A stretch of 9,951 nt of DNA from Anaerolineae bacterium (GTDB lineage: Bacteria > Chloroflexota > Anaerolineae > JADYZS01), in the NCBI GenBank assembly GCA_020853075.1, contig JADYZS010000088.1, positions 1 to 9,951 on the forward strand, in the 5' to 3' direction. The position numbers and the translations under genes were made by a program. Below, one piece after another: positions 1 through 7,796 of the stretch (the stretch's first letter is position 1; the number at the start of each line of letters is the position of its first letter). The notes under the pieces are model-generated. The model saw nothing but the letters and a program-made list of their open reading frames with translations. It ran no database searches and was not told the DNA's origin.

Positions 1-1
1 G

Positions 2-3000
2 AGTCACATCCAGGAGTGGCTGGCCTCGGCTCGCCTGGAGCCGCACGATCCCCTCTTAGGGCTGGACGAACTGGCCGTGATGCCGCGCCTCTGGCTGAAC
101 CCCTGGCTATTCCTCCAGGCGGGTATCGCCGATCTGGGGCGGGTGGACCCGGTGAATCTGGTCTTCGTCTATCTCCCTCCCTGGCTCGCTCTCATTTCTT
201 TGGCCTCTTTTTACGGCCTGGCACGGGAACTTCTCCCGCGCAGGGCCGCGTTCTTCGCCATCTTCCTGCAGATCCTCTTATATGCCTCTTCCTTGCAGAC
301 TCACGAAGGGCCCGGTCGCGCCTTCTTCGCCCGTATGGACCAGGACAAGATGCTGATGTGGCTCGTCTTGTTGCCGCTGGCCCTGCGCTACGGTCTGCGC
401 TATCTGGACAAGGGCACACGCCCCGACTTTCTTCTCTACGCGCTGATGGCCGTCGTCGCGACGGTAGTCCATTCTCTGGGCCTGGTGCTGGTAGGGCTTT
501 TCGCGGGGAGCATGGTGATGGTGGAGTCTGTTTGTAGGCCATCCACTAATAAAGGACACGAATACACGAATGTCTTGCAGCCGATTCGTGTATTCGTGTA
601 TGCCATTCGTGGACGGCTGGCCTCATCATCCTTTGCTCTCGCGCTCCTGGTTCCGCCTCTCCTCCTGGGTCCCTACGTCTTTTACCTGCGCCTGGCCGAG
701 CGTTCCGTCCCCTTTGACGTTGTCGGTTCGGGGCCGACCCTGGACTTTCGCCTGGCGCTCTCTGCCGACCGGCTCCTGATCCTGCAGAACGGCTGGTATC
801 TCGCACACCCGGCCTTGTTGCGCAACGGCTTCATCCTGGCAGGTCTTGTCCTCGCGCTATGGGCTGTGCGCGATCTCACCCTGAGTCTAGCCGCGCGCTT
901 TCTCTTCGCCACGACCTTTGTCCCCCTGGCCCTCGTCTATAACCCTCTCACCGCGCCTATCTTGGGACGCGTCATCTCGCCCTGGCTTCTCTGGCGCATC
1001 ACCTGGCTGCCGCCCTTCATGCTGGCCGCTGCCTACATGGTCTGGCGGGCGCGCCTGGTTCCGCGCCTTGCCCTGGTCGCCGGGCTCGTGATTGCGTTCT
1101 TTATGTCCGACCCTGGCTCATCTTACACGCTTTGGAAGGGGGGGAACATCTGGCTGCCGCCCCTTGACCGTGCCTTCTTAACGGCAGCCCGGCTCTACGT
1201 GACCGATGACGACGTGGTGCTGGCCCCGGTACGGTTGAATTGGCTCATCCCGGCGTTGCTCCCCCGCGCGCGGGTGATAGAGTTTCGCGGCTCGCCCCAG
1301 ATGCCGGGCCGCCGCGCCGACGTGGACGCCTTCTATGCCCAAGAGGAGTTGCAGGGGGCACAACTGGCTGTCCTACGGCGCTATGGGGTAGGTTACGTCA
1401 TCTTACCGGCGCGTGGCTCTCTCGCATTCGGCGCGGCGCATCTCCCTTCCCTCTTGCGTCCTCTCTACCAGGACGCCACCTGGACGCTCTATGCCGTGCC
1501 CCCACTGGGCGCGCAGGGAGACCCGGCCACCGAGCGGGCGATCCTCTCCGACCTGGTATTCTGGACGCAGGACGCCGGGCGCGCCCTGGTGATCTATGGT
1601 CAGGCGTTGGGGTTCACGGTGGACGCGCGGGCGGCGAACCTTGCTCACGCAGAGATATTGCGAGCGCAGGGAGACCTTGAGGGCGCTCTCGCCGCGTACC
1701 AGGCGATGGTTGAGGCCGCGCGCGCGGCGGGCGATGCGGGCGCGCTGGCCGAGGCGACCGCGCGTGCGACGGAGTTGGCCGCCGACCGGCAAAGTCTGGC
1801 GGACGCCGGCATGTGGGATAATGGAGTGAATCCCCGCGCGGCGCGCCTGGCCCAGGGATACTGGCAACGGGCAGAGGCAGCGGCTCAGGCACAGCGCACG
1901 GGCGACGCGCAGGCGGCCATGAACCTGGCGGCGCGCGCGACCGTCGCCGCGCGCGAGGCGTTTCGGCAACGCTGGCAATCATTGCGAGGGGAAGGAGAGA
2001 CCGGCGCGGCCCAGGCGATGGCACAGCAGATCATCGCCTTTGAAGAACAGGTGGAGAATTGGCGTGCAGCGGTGGCTCAGGCTGCCCTGCAGCACGACTC
2101 GCTTCACCCCGTCACCAGCCCGGCGCAGGCCGTCGCCATCCTGGCCGGGGAACTGGCGCGCTCCCCGTCGCCGTATCGCGAGATGGGCGACTATCTGGCC
2201 GGTCGGGGCGAATGGGCCGAGGCGGTGGAATATTACGACCGCGCGCTGGCCCGCACGCCGGAGAATATGGCGCTATGGGCTGCCCTCGCCCGCGCCGCCG
2301 ACAGCTGGCTGGATAGCACAGCCCCGCCCTCGTGGGTTCGCAACGAAGTGACTGCCGCGGCCTTCCCGCAGACGGTGGTTCTGGAGGCGGGCGCAACCTA
2401 CCTCTATGCAGCCACCGTCCGGAGCACCGAAGGCAGTGCAACGAGCGCAGTTCTGCGTTGGGAATACCTGCTAGACGGCGAGGCGGTGCCGGGGGACGAA
2501 CAACCCTTCCTGGACGTCACGGAGCCAACGCGTTACGAGACCATCTTCACCGTGCCCGCAGAGGCGATAACCGTAATCATCTCTCCGCTTATCCTGAACG
2601 GTGATAGCCAGGCGCAGATAGAAGATGTGCGCCTGGTGCGGCTCCCGCTGCGCGCGCGGGTTCCTATCGGCCCGCACCCTTACATTCGTCTGGGAGATAT
2701 GCGGCTGGCGCGTGGCGATGCTCCCGCCGCGGCCCTGGCCTACGCGCGCGCGTTGGCAGCAGAGCCAGCAAACGACGACGCTCTCCGTGGTCTGGATCGC
2801 GCTCTCTCTCAGGTTAAGCCATCCGGTTTGGCTGTGCCTGCGATGGCTGCGGTGCGGCAGTCGTTGGCGTCCGTGTTGGACTTCTGGGCCGCGTCCCTGC
2901 GCGCGGCCCCGGAGGATAAGAACGCGCGCCGGGCGTTGGCCCTTGCCGCCGACCTCTATCTGGATGTGGGGGGGACGCTGGCGGGATCCAACCTCATCAC

Positions 3001-3478
3001 CTCGCCGGGCTTTGCGGGGCGCGGCTGGCAGGTCTATAACCCCGACCGCGTCGCCCGCTACGGGGTGGCATCGCCTACCTCGCCCTCGCCGGAGCGCGGC
3101 GGGTTCATCACGTCGGACCTGCCCGGCTATCACGGTGGCTATTACCAGTACCGGCGGGTGGAGGGGGGCGCGACCTACCTGTTCGCCTTCAGCCTGCGCA
3201 CCGAGGAGACAAAGGGCCTCACGGTGAAGGTGGGGAATTGGGACTATCTCCTCGGCGCGGCCGGCGAGCCGGGGGGCGGGCGCGTCGGCGTCACGGCCGG
3301 CCCCACGCTGACCGGCTCTACCCCCTGGACGCGCTACCGTTTCCTGGCGCAGATCCCAGCAGGTGTGCAGAACGTCAGTTTCTACCCGGTCGTCTTCTTC
3401 CACGCGGGGCGCATCTGGCTGGATGATGTGCGCGTCGTCAAGTTACCGGGACGAAGGGATGTGCTTCCAGCGCCCTAA
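2..3478 (+). CDS. Giant polytopic membrane protein with TPR-like region and two C-terminal beta-rich modules (5' partial)
   Basis: The reading frame is open to the left edge: 25 in-frame codons precede the first possible starts at 77 (GTG) and 80 (ATG). The true start is therefore probably outside the window. Counting residues from codon 77, about 27-345 hold many hydrophobic spans typical of a polytopic (GT-C or PMT-like) membrane protein. A conserved-looking loop lies around 75-95 (THEGPGRAFFARMDQDK). Residues about 346-480 look soluble. Residues about 515-550, 700-742 and 870-908 are alanine-rich helical pairs of TPR type (for example GDYLAGRGEWAEAVEYYDRA). Two related beta-rich modules follow, at about 745-862 and 969-1125. 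They share GATYL(Y/F)A, W(E/D)YLL, TRY and a D(V)RVVKLP-like ending, which resembles carbohydrate-binding (CBM4/9-like) folds. I cannot assign a reaction. An envelope or surface-glycan role is only an inference. The gene is visibly more GC-rich than the operon to its right and converges on it with a 33-bp gap. Confidence 0.85.
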   Translation, partial: SHIQEWLASARLEPHDPLLGLDELAVMPRLWLNPWLFLQAGIADLGRVDPVNLVFVYLPPWLALISLASFYGLARELLPRRAAFFAIFLQILLYASSLQTHEGPGRAFFARMDQDKMLMWLVLLPLALRYGLRYLDKGTRPDFLLYALMAVVATVVHSLGLVLVGLFAGSMVMVESVCRPSTNKGHEYTNVLQPIRVFVYAIRGRLASSSFALALLVPPLLLGPYVFYLRLAERSVPFDVVGSGPTLDFRLALSADRLLILQNGWYLAHPALLRNGFILAGLVLALWAVRDLTLSLAARFLFATTFVPLALVYNPLTAPILGRVISPWLLWRITWLPPFMLAAAYMVWRARLVPRLALVAGLVIAFFMSDPGSSYTLWKGGNIWLPPLDRAFLTAARLYVTDDDVVLAPVRLNWLIPALLPRARVIEFRGSPQMPGRRADVDAFYAQEELQGAQLAVLRRYGVGYVILPARGSLAFGAAHLPSLLRPLYQDATWTLYAVPPLGAQGDPATERAILSDLVFWTQDAGRALVIYGQALGFTVDARAANLAHAEILRAQGDLEGALAAYQAMVEAARAAGDAGALAEATARATELAADRQSLADAGMWDNGVNPRAARLAQGYWQRAEAAAQAQRTGDAQAAMNLAARATVAAREAFRQRWQSLRGEGETGAAQAMAQQIIAFEEQVENWRAAVAQAALQHDSLHPVTSPAQAVAILAGELARSPSPYREMGDYLAGRGEWAEAVEYYDRALARTPENMALWAALARAADSWLDSTAPPSWVRNEVTAAAFPQTVVLEAGATYLYAATVRSTEGSATSAVLRWEYLLDGEAVPGDEQPFLDVTEPTRYETIFTVPAEAITVIISPLILNGDSQAQIEDVRLVRLPLRARVPIGPHPYIRLGDMRLARGDAPAAALAYARALAAEPANDDALRGLDRALSQVKPSGLAVPAMAAVRQSLASVLDFWAASLRAAPEDKNARRALALAADLYLDVGGTLAGSNLITSPGFAGRGWQVYNPDRVARYGVASPTSPSPERGGFITSDLPGYHGGYYQYRRVEGGATYLFAFSLRTEETKGLTVKVGNWDYLLGAAGEPGGGRVGVTAGPTLTGSTPWTRYRFLAQIPAGVQNVSFYPVVFFHAGRIWLDDVRVVKLPGRRDVLPAP
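543..612. repeat. 70-bp imperfect palindrome carried in frame inside the membrane-protein gene
   Basis: Perfect 16-bp arms ACACGAATACACGAAT (556-571) and ATTCGTGTATTCGTGT (584-599) flank a 12-base loop. An outer pair, CCACTAAT (543-550) against ATTCGTGG (605-612), matches with one mismatch. Each inner arm is itself a tandem of ACACGAAT. The element encodes about residues 156-179 (counted from codon 77) without interrupting the frame, and it falls in a polar stretch between two membrane-spanning regions. It looks like a short dispersed palindromic element (REP or MITE-like) that landed in a tolerant loop. Whether other copies exist in the genome cannot be seen here. Confidence 0.8.
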
Positions 3479-3509
3479 AGATGGGCTTGTGGGTTGCCTC
3501 TCGGAAAGC

Positions 3510-3525
3510 TGCTACCATCGTAGCA
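3510..3525. terminator. Small hairpin at the convergent gene ends, possible weak bidirectional terminator
   Basis: TGCTAC (3510-3515) and GTAGCA (3520-3525) form a 6-bp stem with a 4-base loop. The hairpin lies between the stop of the plus-strand membrane gene (3478) and the last codons and TAG stop of the minus-strand transglycosylase gene (3512). There is no clear T-run on either side, so a factor-independent terminator role is uncertain. No other stronger hairpin was seen in the 33-bp gap. Confidence 0.3.
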
Positions 3526-4531
3526 CGTAGTCAATCAGCGGGCGATAGATTGAGTTATCCACGTGCCCCCCATACCACGTCTCATAAGTACTATCAGCAA
3601 GGTGGTCCTCTATCTGTTGCGCTTCCTGAAGTAGCGTCCACAGGTTGTGGGTGGCCCGGTGACAAAACCCTTGCATCTTGTTGGCTCCCAACCCCTCCAT
3701 CCCCCATCGTTGGCACGCCGGACATTCGCAGGCAGATAGGATTCGCCTATCGTCCTCATCCGGTTCTCGCCCGCGCCAGCTGCCCAAATTGGCAACCATC
3801 CGCTCACCCCTGCCCGGTAACTGGACGATTCCCCGTGCCGCACGGTTGCGCCAGCCTGAGGAATCCACCGAGTCCACCCGCAACAGCGCGGCCAGGTGGA
3901 GGGTGGCTGTCCCGCCGATACCAAAAATGTGCAGCCGTTTGCCAGCGAATTCCTGCCGAACCTGACGTACACCGTCTAACACCTTGCTATACGACATGGC
4001 CTTGGGGGCGCGCAACAGGTTCGGCACAATCCCGCCCAGGGCCACGGCTTGCTTGTTTTGCAGCCGGTCATTGGCCTTGAACTGGCGCACGTATTCGTCC
4101 AGGTGCCGGCAGACGTGAATCACAGGCACGTAGCCATCAGATAAGTAGGTTCGGCTAACGTCCATTGTGCGGCGCAGGCAATCAAGTTGCTCTGCGTCGC
4201 TCATCTGGGGCGTGGGGATGTAATCTTGAGGGACGGTGTACCAATCTGGGTTTGCCTTGCGGACAAAGTCCTCATATTCCTGGCGGGGGACTTCACCGCT
4301 TTTGCCGAGGAAGTAGAAGGAGCCGTTATCAAGGTAAATAGACACGTGCCCTGGCAGGCCCAGGAAAGCGCGCAAGCCCAATTCCATCGCTCTACGCCGC
4401 TGGGTAGGCATCCGGTCAAAGTCGGCGTAGGAGACCATCACAGCCCGCAGGCCGGGCAAGTAATAAGGAGAGGTAGCATCCCATACCCGTGGCTTCAGGC
4501 TTTTGAGGGTGAGGCCGGCGACTACGAGCAC
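3512..4531 (-). CDS. dpdA-like: DpdA-like tRNA-guanine-transglycosylase-fold enzyme (putative DNA 7-deazaguanine transglycosylase)
   Basis: The product is 339 aa and starts at GTG 4531, supported by AGGAGG at 4538-4543. Transglycosylases of this fold swap guanine in a polynucleotide for a 7-deazaguanine base (preQ0 or preQ1). Landmarks line up in order with Tgt. LDNGSF at 67-72 matches the TDSGGFQ loop (D68 as binding or general-base aspartate). PQDYIP at 101-106 matches the base-recognition aspartate. GGIVPNLLR at 166-174 matches GGLAVGE. HIFGIGG at 201-207 matches the Tgt LMGVG strand. DSVDSSGWRNRAARG at 220-234 matches the nucleophile loop DMFDCVLPTR (D223 likely nucleophile). C268, C270, C273 and H295 (in THNLW) match the zinc site. 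The sequence is otherwise far from housekeeping Tgt: it lacks DSGGFQ, the N-terminal part is short, and the tRNA-recognition segments are not recognisable. That divergence, with nuclease and transporter neighbours, points to the DNA-modifying DpdA group. A tRNA substrate is not excluded. It is the last gene of the operon. Confidence 0.8.
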   Translation of the reverse strand: MLVVAGLTLKSLKPRVWDATSPYYLPGLRAVMVSYADFDRMPTQRRRAMELGLRAFLGLPGHVSIYLDNGSFYFLGKSGEVPRQEYEDFVRKANPDWYTVPQDYIPTPQMSDAEQLDCLRRTMDVSRTYLSDGYVPVIHVCRHLDEYVRQFKANDRLQNKQAVALGGIVPNLLRAPKAMSYSKVLDGVRQVRQEFAGKRLHIFGIGGTATLHLAALLRVDSVDSSGWRNRAARGIVQLPGRGERMVANLGSWRGREPDEDDRRILSACECPACQRWGMEGLGANKMQGFCHRATHNLWTLLQEAQQIEDHLADSTYETWYGGHVDNSIYRPLIDYVLRW

Positions 4532-4534
4532 GGG

Positions 4535-6286
4535 CTACCTCCTCGCCGCGTTAGTCAGGCTGGCTTGAATCTCCTCAAGCGATTCAAAGGCATCCCGTTC
4601 CTCACGCTCACCCTTTGACTCTGGTGGTTTCATTCTCACTAACACAGGGAAGTTGATGAGCTGACCGGACAGAATGGCTTCACCTACATCCAGATCAGGA
4701 AGTATCCGGGCTTCATCCTCACCTAAAGTCTCAATGACCCGCCGCACATAATTCTGGTCCGCAGGATTGACCATGCGCATGATGATGTAGGAGTTACATT
4801 GGGAAAGAGTTGTTTCGTCCAGGCGCGATGGGCGCTGGCTGATGAGGATCAGCCCTACGCCGAATTTGCGCCCTTCCTGGGCGATTTGCCTGGTTGTTGT
4901 GATGGAGCGCTGCTCAGCAGCCATTTCGGCCCTGGCTGGGGCAAAGTTATGTGCTTCTTCTAGCAGGAACAAAACAGGTAACCTGAGGTTATCAGAGACG
5001 CGCGCGGTGAATATCTCATCAGCAACCAGACTGTAGATAGTGGCCTGGAAATCGCCTGTGTAGCCAGCAAGAGCCACAACGCTGATCCCGCCATATCTGA
5101 CCAGTTGAGTGCGATCAAGGGGAAGGGGTTCGCTGGCTTGTGCGACCCTTTTGCTGATCTCCTCCATTTGCCTTAGCCGTTTTGCAGCGACGCGCAGGTT
5201 GTTAGGTAGCCCTTCTAACCAGCCAGCGACCTGTCTTTTGATCCTGAGCTGCTCCCTGCCACTCCATTCGACAATTTGATTGAGTGCATCTCCGTCTTCC
5301 CTTCCGCCTGCCTGGACGACAGCCTGCACAAAATCTGCAAGGAAGAACAGGTTGGGCTTCAAGCCATAGTAGGCGATTTTCTCGTTTCCGAGATAATTAC
5401 TGAGCCAATTGGTGCGCTTTTTCAGTTCTTCTGGCGCTCCCGAAATGAAGGCATTTGCACCCTGAAAAAAGTCATCAAACATACTACGGTGTGTGTTAGC
5501 CAAGTTCCATCCCAACCCTTCCACAACAGCGACAACTGTTTCTGGTGCTTGCTCAAAGACAGGAAACTGAGCATAGTACCGACGCACTCGCTCTTTTAGA
5601 CTCGGCACATTCGCCAGCCCCGTGTAGTCTCCGTGGGGGTCAAAGATGACAATGGGGTAGTTCTTCGCTGCCAGTTGCTCAATGATGCGCCGCGCTGCCC
5701 AGCTCTTGCCCGCCCCCGTCATAGCCAGGATAGCCAGATGGCGGGTCACGATGGCGTGACCATCTACTTTCACGTCCACTTCGGGCCGGTTAGAAAGAGT
5801 CGCAATGTCCAGACCGCGTTTTTCCTTCTGTTGCAATTCTCCCAGGACGACGCGGGCGATGTCCTTTGAGTCAGGACGGTAGGCACTGGAGGCCGGCTGG
5901 GGTGGATAACGCACGTGATCCAGTTTGCCTTTGGCACTACCGGCCAGCGGTTCGGCGCCCAGGACCTGGCAGACCGCCGTCACCATCTCCCGACTCAATG
6001 AGAGCACTGTCTCAAAGGGATCGGTATGCGTAGCGGCCAATTCGTGCCCGGCCTCCGCCGGGAAGAGGGGGTTCAACCTCTCAATACGTTGCACCTTGGC
6101 CCAGACACGGATTTTCTCAGGCGCGGTGTTGTCTTCGGGGCGGCGTAACTCAGCATCTACGGCGATGATGTCTTGCTCACGGATCGTTTCGTGTGCCACA
6201 GCCAACCGAAACTCTTGGCTGGTGCTCTGACCTACCAGTGTACCGACGTATCGTTTGCTCTTCTGCTGGTCTGGGGTTGTTGCCAT
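4535..6286 (-). CDS. herA-like: HerA-type hexameric DNA translocase ATPase (DUF87 family)
   Basis: The product is 583 aa and starts at ATG 6286 with a GGGGAG-type ribosome site just upstream. HerA proteins are FtsK/HerA-superfamily ring ATPases that pump or unwind DNA, usually feeding a NurA nuclease. Residues about 1-130 should be the N-terminal beta-barrel (HAS) region. Walker A is MTGAGKS at 189-195, followed by the strand ending in IFDPHGDY (214-221), a HerA hallmark. Walker B is LFLLEEAHNF at 439-448, with E443/E444 as the acidic pair. SRPS-type motif ISQRPSRLD is at 482-490, followed by the typical C-terminal part with VNPADQNYV. All ATPase motifs are intact and the length is normal for the family. 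The preceding gene (16-bp gap) encodes a NurA-like nuclease, so the classic HerA-NurA pair is present. No Mre11 or Rad50 gene accompanies it, which argues for an accessory or defence role over archaeal-style end resection. Confidence 0.92.
   Translation of the reverse strand: MATTPDQQKSKRYVGTLVGQSTSQEFRLAVAHETIREQDIIAVDAELRRPEDNTAPEKIRVWAKVQRIERLNPLFPAEAGHELAATHTDPFETVLSLSREMVTAVCQVLGAEPLAGSAKGKLDHVRYPPQPASSAYRPDSKDIARVVLGELQQKEKRGLDIATLSNRPEVDVKVDGHAIVTRHLAILAMTGAGKSWAARRIIEQLAAKNYPIVIFDPHGDYTGLANVPSLKERVRRYYAQFPVFEQAPETVVAVVEGLGWNLANTHRSMFDDFFQGANAFISGAPEELKKRTNWLSNYLGNEKIAYYGLKPNLFFLADFVQAVVQAGGREDGDALNQIVEWSGREQLRIKRQVAGWLEGLPNNLRVAAKRLRQMEEISKRVAQASEPLPLDRTQLVRYGGISVVALAGYTGDFQATIYSLVADEIFTARVSDNLRLPVLFLLEEAHNFAPARAEMAAEQRSITTTRQIAQEGRKFGVGLILISQRPSRLDETTLSQCNSYIIMRMVNPADQNYVRRVIETLGEDEARILPDLDVGEAILSGQLINFPVLVRMKPPESKGEREERDAFESLEEIQASLTNAARR
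4538..4543 (-). promoter_or_regulatory. Strong Shine-Dalgarno that fixes the GTG start of the transglycosylase
   Basis: On the minus strand, AGGAGG sits immediately before the TAG stop of the HerA gene and 6 bases before GTG 4531. The intergenic gap is only 3 bp. Ribosomes ending HerA translation would sit on this site, so the two proteins are probably translationally coupled. This supports GTG 4531 over internal ATG codons. Confidence 0.75.
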
Positions 6287-6302
6287 AGATCTCCCCTTCT
6301 CT

Positions 6303-7796
6303 TCAGGTTTTGGGACGAAATAGCCAGTCTCTGTGGGTCATGTAGATTGCTTGAACCAGGACGCGACGCATCTCTGCGTCGCTGATTTCGCCTCGTTGCA
6401 AACTAACGCCCAAGTGATATTGGATCAATTTGCTATAAGCGTCGGTCAGCCAGGCAGGGACGTGGGCGTACTTGTCGGCGATATCCAGGCCCACCGGGAA
6501 GCCATAGCCAGGGAGCAACCGCGCGTACAAGTAGGTTCTACGGGCGGCTTCCACGATCTGCTCCGGGCCTAACTCGCTGAATACTTCAACCCGCACCGGC
6601 TCGGTGGTTTCGGAAACGTGGACGTAACAGCCACAAATGCGGGGAAAGCCGATCTTCCCCGGCTTCAAAGGCGCGAAATCCACGATCCCTGTACGAGCCT
6701 CACCTGGTAGAGAGACGTTTCCCTGGCTCAGACCATCATACTTGCCTATTTCCCATGGCTCGGAAAATTCCCCCGGCTGGAGCAGCATGGAGAGGAGGAG
6801 GGTGTCGGTGTATCCTAGCCGGTCTAGCAATGCTTTAGGCGATGTGAGGTCAGAGCGACCGTACATCTGGTTAAAGTAGTCGGCATTCCCTTTAACCCGC
6901 AATCCCCGAAAGACCCGTTCCAACAGCACCTTTTCGCTGAACTCCCGCAATTCCCCGCGTTCCACCACACCCGCGATGATCGGTACAGGTTTGCGTTGGT
7001 GTGCTTCCCGAATCAGTCGCCGGTATAGGTAAGCGATCCAGGACAGAGGTTCAAACACCCGACGTTTTACCCACTCGTCGGCGGATTCAGGAACCATCCG
7101 AGGATAGATGTCCAGCTGCGCCTCATGCAGAAAATCTTCTTTGAGTTGGCGGCCCAGCTCAGCAACAGGTTGATATTGGTGCAGAAAGAGATCAATATCC
7201 CGCTCGCTGAAGGGAGTGTGTCCGGCGTAACCACCCATTAGATAGACCAGAGGGCCGTGAAACATCAGGACGCGAAGATCTGGCGTCCGCTCCAAAGCCG
7301 ATAGACCGCCAAGAAGTTCGGCGGTGATACGCACAATGTCGGGAAAGTCCTTGCGCTCCTTATTCCCACCTTCCAGGTCGCCCAGGATCACAGGGTAATA
7401 GCCAAATCGCTCTCGTTCGGCCAAACGGCGCTCGCCTGTGCGCACACAATACGAGCCGACGCGCAGAAGGATAGGTGCCTGGCTTGAGATCTGGACTCGC
7501 CCAACGCCACCGTCTATAAACGTCACGACCTCGCCCTGGAAGGTAGCCCAATCGGCGCCATCGATCTTGCAGACAGTTAAGGGCGGATCAGAGCGTTTGC
7601 CCTGACTTGCTGCTTGCATTGCCTTACGCAGTGCTGTCACGAAATGTGTAGTGTTCTTAAAATAGTTGTTGCGCAGGCTTTCGGCCACAGCCAGGGCGTT
7701 TTCTGCCAACTTCACAAATAGATGAGGCTGGCGTTGTAAATCTTCGCGCACTCCATCTTCTGTCAACCGTCGTTCCTGGGCGTTCTCCTGGTTCAT
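6303..7796 (-). CDS. nurA-like: NurA-superfamily nuclease, partner of HerA
   Basis: The product is 497 aa from ATG 7796. This start overlaps the upstream stop as ATGA and has AGGTGA about 9 bases ahead. A longer frame to 7895 exists but would lie inside the upstream gene. NurA nucleases are Mn-dependent RNase H-like enzymes that degrade DNA passed by HerA. Visible landmarks are FIDGG at 93-97 (first catalytic aspartate, D95), LLRVGSYCVRTGE at 110-122, FHGPLV at 179-184 (position of the usual DGSL motif), IIAGVVERGE at 273-282 (the G-V-K-type motif), and GYGFPVGLDIADKYAHVP at 430-447, matching the C-terminal YP-L-AH motif. The His in FHGPLV replaces the common Asp of archaeal NurA, so metal coordination may differ. 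N-terminal residues 1-90 look helical and may contact HerA. Superfamily assignment is fairly sure; activity is inferred from intact D95 and the C-terminal motif. Confidence 0.82.
   Translation of the reverse strand: MNQENAQERRLTEDGVREDLQRQPHLFVKLAENALAVAESLRNNYFKNTTHFVTALRKAMQAASQGKRSDPPLTVCKIDGADWATFQGEVVTFIDGGVGRVQISSQAPILLRVGSYCVRTGERRLAERERFGYYPVILGDLEGGNKERKDFPDIVRITAELLGGLSALERTPDLRVLMFHGPLVYLMGGYAGHTPFSERDIDLFLHQYQPVAELGRQLKEDFLHEAQLDIYPRMVPESADEWVKRRVFEPLSWIAYLYRRLIREAHQRKPVPIIAGVVERGELREFSEKVLLERVFRGLRVKGNADYFNQMYGRSDLTSPKALLDRLGYTDTLLLSMLLQPGEFSEPWEIGKYDGLSQGNVSLPGEARTGIVDFAPLKPGKIGFPRICGCYVHVSETTEPVRVEVFSELGPEQIVEAARRTYLYARLLPGYGFPVGLDIADKYAHVPAWLTDAYSKLIQYHLGVSLQRGEISDAEMRRVLVQAIYMTHRDWLFRPKT

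Noticed and set aside
556..599. CRISPR-like or tandem repeat array built on ACACGAAT
   Set aside because: There are only four units arranged as one inverted repeat, with no spacers, inside an intact reading frame.
1403..1978. 191-aa minus-strand open frame inside the membrane-protein gene
   Set aside because: The composition is typical of an antisense shadow, and there is no ribosome site or motif.
2471..3403. 310-aa open frame on the minus strand inside the membrane-protein gene
   Set aside because: It is an Arg/Gly/Ala-rich shadow of GC-rich coding sequence, with no recognisable motif. The plus-strand frame shows TPR and beta-module patterns.
3481..4080. 199-aa plus-strand frame immediately after the membrane-protein gene
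   Set aside because: It runs antisense through the transglycosylase gene, whose motifs are clear, and its own translation has no domain pattern.
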